Source: an uncultured Lachnospiraceae bacterium (lineage in GTDB: Bacteria; Bacillota; Clostridia; Lachnospirales; Lachnospiraceae). Taken from it: a DNA stretch of 64,000 bases. The DNA lies in NCBI GenBank assembly GCA_910578085.1, contig CAJTPM010000022.1, forward strand, positions 1 to 64,000. Reading direction: 5' to 3'. A program made the translations under genes and the position numbers. The notes under the pieces were generated by a model. The model did no database searches. It saw nothing but the letters and a program-made list of their open reading frames with translations, and was not told where the DNA came from. Shown here piece after piece: positions 34,588 through 41,703 of the stretch (the stretch's first letter is position 1; the number at the start of each line of letters is the position of its first letter).

Positions 34588-35025
34588 ATGAAAGGATTTC
34601 CAAAGACTTTAAAGACCAAAGAGGACTATTACAACTGCCTTGCTATGGTGGCGGCTGGGGAGCTGGCGGCGGCTGATTTGCTGGCAAAGATTGAGAGCGC
34701 AGAGGCGCAGAGGCACATACAGTGCGCAGTAGTGGCGGCGCAGCCAGAAAAGAAAGCCGTAACGCTTATCTACTGCGACGAGGCAGCGGCAGGCATGAAG
34801 TTTACGGCGGGCGGCGTATCTGGCACGGTGCAGGCAGTGACGCACGTACAGAGCGACGAGGCGCAGGCAGCAGGAGAGGCGGCGAATGACCGCACGGCGC
34901 TTACACTGTCTAAGGCAGTGGCGGCAGACTGTACCGTAATTGCGCTGGAAACGGCAGAAACCGTGGCAGGCATGACAACTGACGACATTACAGCACTGAA
35001 AGGAGTATTGAAACAGTATGAGTAG
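34588..35025 (+). CDS. Small tail-fibre-associated protein
   Basis: 145 aa. FPKTLKTKEDYYNCLAMVAAG and HIQCAVVAAQPEKKAVTLIY. Ribosome site AGGAAAGG. It overlaps the DGR target by 8 bases, so the two may be co-translated and assembled together. Family not recognised. Confidence 0.6.
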   Translation: MKGFPKTLKTKEDYYNCLAMVAAGELAAADLLAKIESAEAQRHIQCAVVAAQPEKKAVTLIYCDEAAAGMKFTAGGVSGTVQAVTHVQSDEAQAAGEAANDRTALTLSKAVAADCTVIALETAETVAGMTTDDITALKGVLKQYE

Positions 35026-36160
35026 GTTAATGGTTGACGACGTGACAAAGACCGACGCAAGGGCGCTTTTGAACGTAAACAAAATGGCTATGATAAGCGA
35101 CATTGTAGCGCCCAGCAACGAGTATATGTATGCCAGCGGCGCAAACGAGCTGACGGTAGTAGAGGGCTGCGTTATCGCAGTGGGCGGCGCTGGTATCTTT
35201 AAGACGGGTAACACGGTGCTTACGGCTGCTAATCTGGACGTAGGTAGCGCTTTTGCCGTGGGTAATGATTACTATGTATATATCTGCGACAGCAGGATTG
35301 ATGCGGCAGACGAGCAGTATATTATTTCTCTTAATTCCACGTACCCTAACGGCTGGAACGCAAGCAACAGCCGTAAAATAGGCGGTTTTCATTACGGGCG
35401 CTGCCGCAAGGTAGACGCAAATTTGCAGCCTACAAACGGCAGCGGCGTTATCTTTGGCACTGGCTGGGAGAGCGCAGTAAGCAGCGGCATTGTGCCACGT
35501 TCTGTATGGACGCTGGGACACCGCCCGAAATGCAGCCCAGAGGGTATGGTATATCTGGGCGGCGGCACATGGGTAGACATTTACCTTAACAGCGACGACG
35601 GCGCAAAGGGCTTAAAGTCCTCTTACAACTGCGCACCCGCCACGGGTACAGAGGGGCTGAACTGGTACAACTTTGTAGAGCGTCTGGCAAAGAGCGGTAA
35701 GCGCCTGCCAGATTACAGCGAGTTTTGCGCCTACGCTTTTGGCAGCCCGCAGGGATTGGATAACGCAAATACAAACGCATGGACGGCGACCACGAACACG
35801 GGCAGGGGTGTTACGGGCAGCGTGGTAAATGCCGTTTCTGCCGTGGGCTGCGTAGATGCCGTGGGGCGTGTCTGGGAGTGGCTTAACGACCTTATCACAA
35901 GGGCAGAACACGCCACAAATGCGGATTACCACCCTACAGCGGCGTGGGGCTGGGACAAGAAAACACCGCTTAAGACGGGCGAGAAGAATTACGACGTAGG
36001 TAATATCTATCAGTATTACGCATATTCTTTGGCGGCGCTGCTAGCGGGCGGCGGCAGGAGCGATGGCGCTAATGCGGGCGCGCGTGCCGTGGGTTGCAGC
36101 AGTTACCCGTGGGGCGTCGACAGCGACATTGGCGGGCGTGGGGCGTGTGACTCCATGTAG
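35018..36160 (+). CDS. DGR variable protein (C-type-lectin/FGE-sulfatase-like fold), tail tip
   Basis: 380 aa. The N-terminal part likely attaches to the tail (MSRLMVDDVTKTDARALLNV). From about residue 200 a C-type-lectin/formylglycine-enzyme-like fold begins: GLNWYNFVERLAKSGKRLPD, WEWLNDLITRAEHATNADYH, GGRSDGANAGARAVGCSSY. The variable repeat (VR) covers codons 338-380, the very C-terminus. Compared with the template, residues 342, 346, 348, 349, 359, 361, 362, 366, 368 and 370 are changed through template adenines; R347 comes from a T to A change. Likely function: variable receptor binding, as Mtd in phage BPP-1. Confidence 0.88.
   Translation: MSRLMVDDVTKTDARALLNVNKMAMISDIVAPSNEYMYASGANELTVVEGCVIAVGGAGIFKTGNTVLTAANLDVGSAFAVGNDYYVYICDSRIDAADEQYIISLNSTYPNGWNASNSRKIGGFHYGRCRKVDANLQPTNGSGVIFGTGWESAVSSGIVPRSVWTLGHRPKCSPEGMVYLGGGTWVDIYLNSDDGAKGLKSSYNCAPATGTEGLNWYNFVERLAKSGKRLPDYSEFCAYAFGSPQGLDNANTNAWTATTNTGRGVTGSVVNAVSAVGCVDAVGRVWEWLNDLITRAEHATNADYHPTAAWGWDKKTPLKTGEKNYDVGNIYQYYAYSLAALLAGGGRSDGANAGARAVGCSSYPWGVDSDIGGRGACDSM
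36027..36152 (+). repeat. DGR variable repeat (VR)
   Basis: 126 bp matching the template 563 bp downstream. It differs at 14 template adenines (13 A to G, 1 A to C) and one T to A (36056). The last 25 bases are A-poor, GC-rich and identical to the template, as expected for the initiation-of-mutagenic-homology (IMH) site. Confidence 0.95.
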
Positions 36161-36162
36161 AC

Positions 36163-36181
36163 GGCGGGCGAAAGCCCAGCC
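36163..36181 (+). promoter_or_regulatory. Hairpin with GAAA loop just downstream of VR
   Basis: GGCGGGC (36163-36169) pairs with GCCC, a bulged A, GCC (36174-36181) around a GAAA tetraloop, 11 bp after VR and just after the stop. A hairpin with such a loop behind VR is required for efficient retrohoming in BPP-1. Confidence 0.75.
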
Positions 36182-36201
36182 GACTACTACGGGGGTGCGA
36201 A

Positions 36202-36558
36202 ATGACGGCGCAGGCAAAAACAGACCAATTACACCAGAAAATATATGATTTCCTGCTATACATATACCCGCTGCTAAGCAAGTACCCAAAATTTGAAAAA
36301 TTCAGCCTGCAAACAGCGACCAGAAACGCCATACTGGAAATGCTGCAAGAGGTAATCAAGTGGGACAAGACGGCGACGAAAAGCCACCTATACGCAGCGG
36401 ATACGGCGCTACAGCAGAGTAAGGAGCTGCTGCGGCTGGCAAACGATTTGAAGTATAGCGCAATGAACGCCCAGCACTACGGCACAAGCAGCCGCAAGCT
36501 GAAAGAGATAGGCGTTATGCTGGGGGAACTCATAGAAGAGGTAAAAGCAAAGAAGTAA
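36202..36558 (+). CDS. avd: DGR accessory variability determinant (Avd)
   Basis: 118 aa, all helical, basic C-terminus: YDFLLYIYPLLSKYPKFEKF, SLQTATRNAILEMLQEVI, LRLANDLKYSAMNAQHYG. This is the four-helix-bundle Avd family (S23-like) that forms a pentamer and binds the reverse transcriptase and template RNA. Its place between VR and template repeat is as in BPP-1. Confidence 0.88.
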   Translation: MTAQAKTDQLHQKIYDFLLYIYPLLSKYPKFEKFSLQTATRNAILEMLQEVIKWDKTATKSHLYAADTALQQSKELLRLANDLKYSAMNAQHYGTSSRKLKEIGVMLGELIEEVKAKK

Positions 36559-36589
36559 TAAAGATATGGGGCAGCTGCTTACTACAGCC

Positions 36590-36715
36590 CTTTGGCGGCG
36601 CTGATAGCGGGCGGCAACTGGAACAATGGCGCTAATGCGGGCGCACGTGCCGTGAATTGCAACAATTACCCGTGGAACGTCAACAGCAACATTGGCGGGC
36701 GTGGGGCGTGTGACT
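36590..36715 (+). other. DGR template repeat (TR)
   Basis: 126 bp, copy source of VR. AAC/AAT codons sit at most variable positions, giving maximal amino-acid choice on adenine mutagenesis; 14 of 27 adenines differ in VR. It lies in the 317-nt gap between avd and the reverse transcriptase. The spacer 36716-36875 is probably part of the template RNA and needed for priming. Confidence 0.95.
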
Positions 36716-36875
36716 TAGTGAGAGCATTATAGGCTTAGCGTATCTACGGAACACTAGCAAGGGAATTTAAGCAGATGCTTAACATTCTATAGTCAGGGCG
36801 GCTGTCCCGCCGTGAGGCAAAGAGAAAAAGCAGGGCTGCTGGTTAGTAGCTGCGGCGAAAGGCAGGAGCTTTATT

Positions 36876-37937
36876 TTGAAACGAGCAGGGTATACAACGA
36901 ACCAGAGCGGCGAGCGTGTGACGCTTGCAGAGGCTATGGCTGATTATGCGAACGTGCAGAAAGCCTACAACAAAGCCAGAAAGTGCAAGCGATACCGCAA
37001 AGACGTTTTGATATTTACCAAAGACAAAGAGGGCAATTTGGAAAAGGTGCGGGACGACATTCTAAACCTTTCCTATGAGCCAAGCGAGTACCATTATTTT
37101 AAGGTATTCGAGCCGAAAGAGCGGCAGATAATGGCGCTGCCATTCTATGACAGAGTGGTACAGCACGCCATAAACAACGTGCTAGAGCCTATATTTGACA
37201 AGCGCTTTATATCCCAGTCCTACGCCTGCCGAAAAGGTAAGGGTATGCACGCTGCCTCTGATACGCTGCAAAGCTGGCTTTATGAGTGGCAGAAATTCCA
37301 CCCAGACGAGCCGCTTTACGCTATCAAGGCAGACATACACCACTATTTCCAGAGCATAGACCACGGCATACTTAAGGCTGAAATACGAAAGGTTATCAAG
37401 GACGCTGGGGTACTGGCGCTGCTGGATAAAATCATAGACCATAACGGCAATATGCCAGAGGGCGTAGGGATACCCGTAGGAAACCTTACAAGCCAGCTAT
37501 TCGCTAATATTTATCTGGATAAGCTGGATAAGTACGTTAAGCACACGCTGGGCGCAAAGCAGTACATACGGTACATGGACGACTTTATAATCTTAAGCCC
37601 AGACAAGGACGAGCTGCGGCGCTGGCTGGCAGATATTGAGGTATTCTTAAGGGACGAGCTGCGGCTTGCGCTTAACCCTAAGACTGCGATACTGGCGGCA
37701 AAGAACGGGGTAGACTTTGTAGGCTACAAGCACAGGGCGACGCACAGAAAAGTAAGACCAGACAGCATTAAGCGTGTCAAGAGGACAATTAAGAAGTGCG
37801 AGAGCGGGAAAATCACAAAAGAGCAGCTACAAAAGAGTATACAGAGCTGGACGGGACACGCAGGACACGCCGACAGCTACCACTTACGGAAGAAAATAAA
37901 AACGCTGGCAGACGCAGCCATACAAAAGGCGGCATAG
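36876..37937 (+). CDS. DGR reverse transcriptase
   Basis: 353 aa from TTG 36876 (ribosome site GCAGGAG). RT motifs: KADIHHYFQSIDH (motif A with Asp), GIPVGNLTSQLFANIYL (motif B, with the SQ typical of DGR/group-II-like RTs), YIRYMDDFIIL (YMDD catalytic Asp pair), GVDFVGYKHRATHRKVR. The N-terminus FEPKERQIMALPFYDRVVQH is typical. It makes adenine-mutated cDNA from TR with Avd. Confidence 0.95.
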   Translation: MKRAGYTTNQSGERVTLAEAMADYANVQKAYNKARKCKRYRKDVLIFTKDKEGNLEKVRDDILNLSYEPSEYHYFKVFEPKERQIMALPFYDRVVQHAINNVLEPIFDKRFISQSYACRKGKGMHAASDTLQSWLYEWQKFHPDEPLYAIKADIHHYFQSIDHGILKAEIRKVIKDAGVLALLDKIIDHNGNMPEGVGIPVGNLTSQLFANIYLDKLDKYVKHTLGAKQYIRYMDDFIILSPDKDELRRWLADIEVFLRDELRLALNPKTAILAAKNGVDFVGYKHRATHRKVRPDSIKRVKRTIKKCESGKITKEQLQKSIQSWTGHAGHADSYHLRKKIKTLADAAIQKAA

Positions 37938-37961
37938 ACCAGCAGGCGCAGGAGTGAGTAC

Positions 37962-38180
37962 ATGGGTAACAATTTGCTACAAGTGCTGCAAGAGCAGCAG
38001 AACATCATTGAACAGCAAAGCAGGCTTATTGTGGATTTGACAGCAACGCTGGAAAACTGGGAGAGCGTAGCAGGGTACGACGGCGCAGGACTGAAAGAGC
38101 GGGCATTAAATTTGCAAAAGCAGAAAGGCAGGATTTATGGAAATGAAGATTTTGGAATTTATCAACATGGCGGCAAATAA
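37962..38180 (+). CDS. Small coiled-coil protein before the holin
   Basis: 72 aa (NNLLQVLQEQQNIIEQQSRL), helical. Overlaps the holin start by 44 bases. Such small helical proteins often precede holins in Clostridia phages; role unknown. Confidence 0.55.
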   Translation: MGNNLLQVLQEQQNIIEQQSRLIVDLTATLENWESVAGYDGAGLKERALNLQKQKGRIYGNEDFGIYQHGGK

Positions 38181-38625
38181 CAAGGTAATTGAGCTGGTGG
38201 TGATTGCGATTGTATTCGATACAATCTTTGGAGTGCTGCGGGCGGTGCGTGAAAAGAGGTTTAACAGCTGCGCAGGGATTGACGGGGCTATCCGTAAAGT
38301 GGGTATGCTGATTTCCCTTGTGTTCATGCTGGCTATTGATATGCTGATAAAGGTTAATCTTATCGGCTTTATCCCAGAGGCGGCACGTAACCATTTGGGG
38401 CTTACGAGCGTGGGCGTGGCTGAATTTTTCGCACTTCTCTATATTGCCTATGAGGTAGTGAGTATCTTTAAGAATATGGCGCTTTGCGGGCTGCCCGTTA
38501 AGAAAGTCTGGGCGACGGTGCGGGCGTTTCTGGGGAAATATACAGACGAGCTGCCAGACACGGACGAGCTGGACGGAAACAGCACCACGGGCAGCGCAGA
38601 GGGCTACAGACAGCAGGAAAAATAA
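38137..38625 (+). CDS. Holin (phage_holin_4 / TcdE type)
   Basis: 162 aa. Three membrane segments: IELVVIAIVFDTIFGVLRA, KVGMLISLVFMLAIDMLI and FFALLYIAYEVVSIFKNMA, with a polar tail. It permeabilises the membrane for the endolysin. A terminator follows. Confidence 0.88.
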   Translation: MEMKILEFINMAANNKVIELVVIAIVFDTIFGVLRAVREKRFNSCAGIDGAIRKVGMLISLVFMLAIDMLIKVNLIGFIPEAARNHLGLTSVGVAEFFALLYIAYEVVSIFKNMALCGLPVKKVWATVRAFLGKYTDELPDTDELDGNSTTGSAEGYRQQEK

Positions 38626-38647
38626 TAAAACATAGACAGTATGCATC

Positions 38648-38679
38648 AGGGCGCTTACGGGAAACCGTAGGCGCTTTTT
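38648..38679 (+). terminator. Terminator after the holin
   Basis: GCGCTTACGG, loop GAAA, CCGTAGGCGC (one G-T pair), then TTTTTG. Confidence 0.75.
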
Positions 38680-38703
38680 GTGAATGAAAGGAGAGCAGAC
38701 GGC

Positions 38704-38862
38704 ATGGCAGAGATTAAGAGCGAACATACAAAGGATATGACGGCAGAGGAACGGGAAGAGCTGCGGGCGAGGGTAGAGAGCATGACACCAGAAGAGCTGC
38801 GGCAGTTTAGAAACTCTATGGACGCAGACAGCATGGGATTTTTTGGAGAGGAGAGCGTATAG
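38704..38862 (+). CDS. Small acidic helical protein
   Basis: 52 aa from ATG 38704 (GAAAGGAG). TAEEREELRARVESMTPEEL. It ends one base before the endolysin ATG. Unknown role. Confidence 0.5.
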   Translation: MAEIKSEHTKDMTAEEREELRARVESMTPEELRQFRNSMDADSMGFFGEESV

Positions 38863-38863
38863 C

Positions 38864-40333
38864 ATGAAAAAGCCAGTAATAAACAAGCTGCTTACACCCT
38901 ATAACTTTACGGACAAGAACAGCGACGCACGCATAAAATATATCGTTATCCATTACGTAGGGGCGCTGGGCGGCGCAAAGGCGAACTGCCAGTATTACGC
39001 AGGGCGGTATATCGGAGCGTCTGCGCATTTCTTTGTAGGATTTGACGGGGAGATATGGCAGGCGGTGGAAACCGAGGACATAGCGTGGCACTGCGGCGCA
39101 AGCAGCTATAAGCACGCAGACTGCCGAAACTCAAATAGTATCGGTATCGAAATGTGCGTGAGGAAGAGGAACACAGCCAGCATGGGGGCTACTGATAAAG
39201 ATTGGTATTTTGAGGACACAACGGTAGAGGCTGCGGCAGAGCTTACACGGTACTTAATGGAAAAGTACAACGTGCCTGCGTCGCACGTCATAAGGCATTA
39301 CGACGTTACGGGGAAGATTTGCCCTAACCCATATGTATATAATGCAATGGCGCACACATGGGAGAAGTTTAAGCAGATGATAAGCGGCGCTGCATCTGCT
39401 GGCGGCAGCCAGACAAATAAATTATACCGTGTGCGCAAGAGCTGGGAAGATGCAAAGAGCCAGATAGGGGCTTTTTCTTCTCTGGATAATGCAAAGAAAG
39501 CCTGCACTGCTGGTTATAATGTTTATGACTGGGACGGCAAGGCGGTTTACAGCGTATTTGCAGGCGGCATGGTGCAGAACGGGAACACGGAAAAAGCAAT
39601 ATGGGACTATCTGGCGGGCAAAGGCTTAAATGCCTGCGCCGTGGCAGGCTTAATGGGTAATCTGTATGCGGAAAGCGGGCTTAATTCCTGCAATCTGCAA
39701 AACAGCTATAACAAGAGCCTTAATATGACGGATGCACAGTATACGGCTGTCGTGGATAATGGCAGCTACGGCAATTTTGTAAAGGACAAGGCGGGCTACG
39801 GGCTGGCGCAGTGGACGTACCACACCAGAAAGCAGGCGTTACTTAACTATGCGAAAAAGGCGGGTGCATCTATCGGCAGTCTGGATATGCAGCTTGCCTT
39901 TTTGTGGGACGAGCTGCAAGGCTATAAATCCGTTATCAGCACATTAAAAGGTGCAAAGAGCGTGCGGGCTGCCTCTGATGCCGTGCTGCTGGGATTTGAA
40001 AAGCCAGCAGACCAGAGCGAGGGCGTACAGAAAAAGCGTGCAGAGTACGGCGAGGCATATTATAAGAAATATGCAGGCGTGCAGCAGGCAGCAGTACCGC
40101 AGGAAAAGCCGCAGGCGGCGGCAGGAGTGCCGTTCAATGTTAAAGTGGATATATTAGACCTTAATATAAGGACGGGCGCAGGGACGGACTACGCAAAGAC
40201 GGGAGAGTATACGGGTATCGGCGTATTTACCATTGTGGAAGTGAAAGAGGGTAAAGGGAGTACGGCAGGCTGGGGCAGGCTGAAAAGCGGCGCAGGCTGG
40301 ATAAGTTTGGACTATGCCACACGCTTAGCGTAA
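38864..40333 (+). CDS. Endolysin: amidase plus tail-lysozyme domain plus SH3
   Basis: 489 aa from ATG 38864. Residues 15-170: Amidase_2 (IVIHYVGALGGAKANCQYY, HFFVGFDGEIWQAVE, HVIRHYDVTGKICPNPY; zinc His and Cys). About 230-400: phage tail-lysozyme fold (AVAGLMGNLYAESGLNSCNL, GYGLAQWTYHTRKQAL). C-terminal SH3 (LDLNIRTGAGTDYAKTGEY). It cuts peptidoglycan at amide and probably glycan bonds. Confidence 0.9.
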   Translation: MKKPVINKLLTPYNFTDKNSDARIKYIVIHYVGALGGAKANCQYYAGRYIGASAHFFVGFDGEIWQAVETEDIAWHCGASSYKHADCRNSNSIGIEMCVRKRNTASMGATDKDWYFEDTTVEAAAELTRYLMEKYNVPASHVIRHYDVTGKICPNPYVYNAMAHTWEKFKQMISGAASAGGSQTNKLYRVRKSWEDAKSQIGAFSSLDNAKKACTAGYNVYDWDGKAVYSVFAGGMVQNGNTEKAIWDYLAGKGLNACAVAGLMGNLYAESGLNSCNLQNSYNKSLNMTDAQYTAVVDNGSYGNFVKDKAGYGLAQWTYHTRKQALLNYAKKAGASIGSLDMQLAFLWDELQGYKSVISTLKGAKSVRAASDAVLLGFEKPADQSEGVQKKRAEYGEAYYKKYAGVQQAAVPQEKPQAAAGVPFNVKVDILDLNIRTGAGTDYAKTGEYTGIGVFTIVEVKEGKGSTAGWGRLKSGAGWISLDYATRLA

Positions 40334-40339
40334 GAAGAA

Positions 40340-40381
40340 TGAGGGCAGGCGGCTTACGGGCTGCTTACCCTCTTATTTTTT
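40340..40381 (+). terminator. Terminator of the lysis operon
   Basis: GAGGGCAGGCGGC pairs with GCTGCTTACCCTC (two G-T, one mismatch), then TTATTTTTTT. Confidence 0.75.
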
Positions 40382-40386
40382 TGAGA

Positions 40387-40423
40387 ATATTACAGAATAT
40401 GTATTGACATATTACAGAATATG
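40387..40423 (+). promoter_or_regulatory. Two operator repeats over the right-end promoter
   Basis: ATATTACAGAATATG occurs at 40387-40401 and 40409-40423, spaced 22 bp (two turns). The second sits in a dyad CATATT-ACAG-AATATG. One lies upstream of -35, the other fills the spacer, so a bound repressor would block RNA polymerase. Confidence 0.75.
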
Positions 40424-40432
40424 CAATATAAT
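40404..40432 (+). promoter_or_regulatory. Consensus sigma-A promoter near the prophage right end
   Basis: TTGACA, 17-bp spacer, TATAAT: perfect consensus. It reads into the small ORF, the RHH gene and the HIRAN-like gene. Confidence 0.85.
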
Positions 40433-40495
40433 TAAGACAGTTAAGGGAGATACATAACCCATAACAATAACTGGGCGGCAGGGAAAGGAGAAAAT

Positions 40496-40636
40496 ATGGA
40501 CGAGGAAATGAACGTAGGCGAACTGCTTAAGGAAACAGCCGAGGAAAACCAGACAAGGAAAATACTTGAAATACTCAACGAGTGTAAAGACATTGAAGAG
40601 GCTAAAGAAAAAGTAAGAGCCTTACTTAAGAAGTAA
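40496..40636 (+). CDS. 46-residue acidic helical protein
   Basis: ATG 40496 follows GGAAAGGAG. NVGELLKETAEENQTRKILE and CKDIEEAKEKVRALLKK, two helices. First gene after the operator-controlled promoter, so possibly regulatory. No family recognised. Confidence 0.55.
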   Translation: MDEEMNVGELLKETAEENQTRKILEILNECKDIEEAKEKVRALLKK

Positions 40637-40730
40637 GGCGGGGATACAGAAAGGGCGGTGGACTTGCCAAAGCCGCCCAAACTGTTTAAAAGGATTATAC
40701 ATCATAAGGCAAGGGAAAGAAAGAGGTAAA

Positions 40731-40916
40731 ATGCAGAAAGAAGAATTTAACCAGATAAAATATCAGAATGAATTTAAGAAAAAGAATTATGATAGGTTTG
40801 AGCTGGTAATGCCGAAAGGACAAAAAGAAGTCATTAAACAACGTGCAAAAGCGGCAGGGCAGAGTATAAGCGAATATATAAATACTGCTATTGCAGAGAA
40901 AATGGCTAAAGATTAG
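40731..40916 (+). CDS. Ribbon-helix-helix (Arc-like) DNA-binding protein
   Basis: 61 aa. YDRFELVMPKGQKEVIKQRA then GQSISEYINTAIAEKM is the strand-helix-helix of Arc/MetJ-type repressors. RHH proteins bind short dyads cooperatively, which suits the two ATATTACAGAATATG operators 310 bp upstream. It is the best candidate for an autoregulated lysogeny repressor. Confidence 0.75.
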   Translation: MQKEEFNQIKYQNEFKKKNYDRFELVMPKGQKEVIKQRAKAAGQSISEYINTAIAEKMAKD

Positions 40917-40935
40917 AAAGTGAGGTTTATTTATC

Positions 40936-41619
40936 ATGGGTAAAAAGAAAATGGTACTTTATGGGGCGGCTGCGCTTTTTGCAGTAAGCGGAGTGGTGGC
41001 GCTGCCGTCTGGGAATATTACGGGCGGTATCGGCTGCATAGTGATTGCTGCCGTATGTTTTCTGCTGGCACACAAACCAGCAAAAGAGGCGGCAGGACAG
41101 CAGGCAGCGCCGAGGACAGCGGGAACGCCTGCCGCTGGCAGCAGGATTGCGGAAACCATACGCACAAAAGTAGTGGGAGTGACTTTCCAGAACGACGACG
41201 GCGAAAGCAGGCAGGATATATTAAGCCGTATGACGGGCGACGAGGAAATAGAGATAGAGAAAACCACATACAACGGAGAGCCTGCCGCATATGTAAAATG
41301 GGGAAATAAAATACTGGGGTATTTATCGGCAGAACTGGCAAAGGATTTGGCGGCAAAGTATCCTAATGCCCGCTACACCGCAGAAATACTGGAAATTTCT
41401 GGGGGGGTACAGACGTTTGGCTGCAATATAGAGCTTGACATTATTGTAGAAGAACAGCAACGTAGCCAGCGCACAGCGGGCGAAACGATAGTATATATAG
41501 ACCGCAGCAGTAAAAAGTACCACAGTAAGCCTAATTGTTCTGGAATGAAAAACCCAAAGGGCATACCGCTAAGCCAAGCAAAGAAAAAATACACAGCTTG
41601 TAAGAAATGCTGTAAATGA
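40936..41619 (+). CDS. Membrane protein with HIRAN-like domain and C-terminal Ada-like metal-binding motif
   Basis: 227 aa. Two N-terminal membrane segments (VLYGAAALFAVSGVVALP, GGIGCIVIAAVCFLLA). Residues 75-175 (KVVGVTFQNDDGESRQDIL, EPAAYVKWGNKILGYLSAEL) fit HIRAN, a domain that binds DNA or damaged ends. The end (YHSKPNCSGMKNPKGIPLSQ, then YTACKKCCK) is an Ada-like Cys site. HIRAN on a membrane anchor is unusual. Leader GAAAGTGAGG lies upstream. Confidence 0.65.
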   Translation: MGKKKMVLYGAAALFAVSGVVALPSGNITGGIGCIVIAAVCFLLAHKPAKEAAGQQAAPRTAGTPAAGSRIAETIRTKVVGVTFQNDDGESRQDILSRMTGDEEIEIEKTTYNGEPAAYVKWGNKILGYLSAELAKDLAAKYPNARYTAEILEISGGVQTFGCNIELDIIVEEQQRSQRTAGETIVYIDRSSKKYHSKPNCSGMKNPKGIPLSQAKKKYTACKKCCK

Positions 41620-41630
41620 GCTATGAAATA

Positions 41631-41666
41631 AGAGCCGCAGACTTGTAAAAGAGTTTGCGGCTTTTC
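41631..41666 (+). terminator. Terminator before the transposase gene
   Basis: AGCCGCAGAC pairs with GTTTGCGGCT over a 10-nt loop, then TTTTCG. It separates the transposase from the operator-controlled unit. Confidence 0.7.
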
Positions 41667-41703
41667 GTCGTATATAGACCACAACGAAAGAGAGGCAGAA
41701 ACA

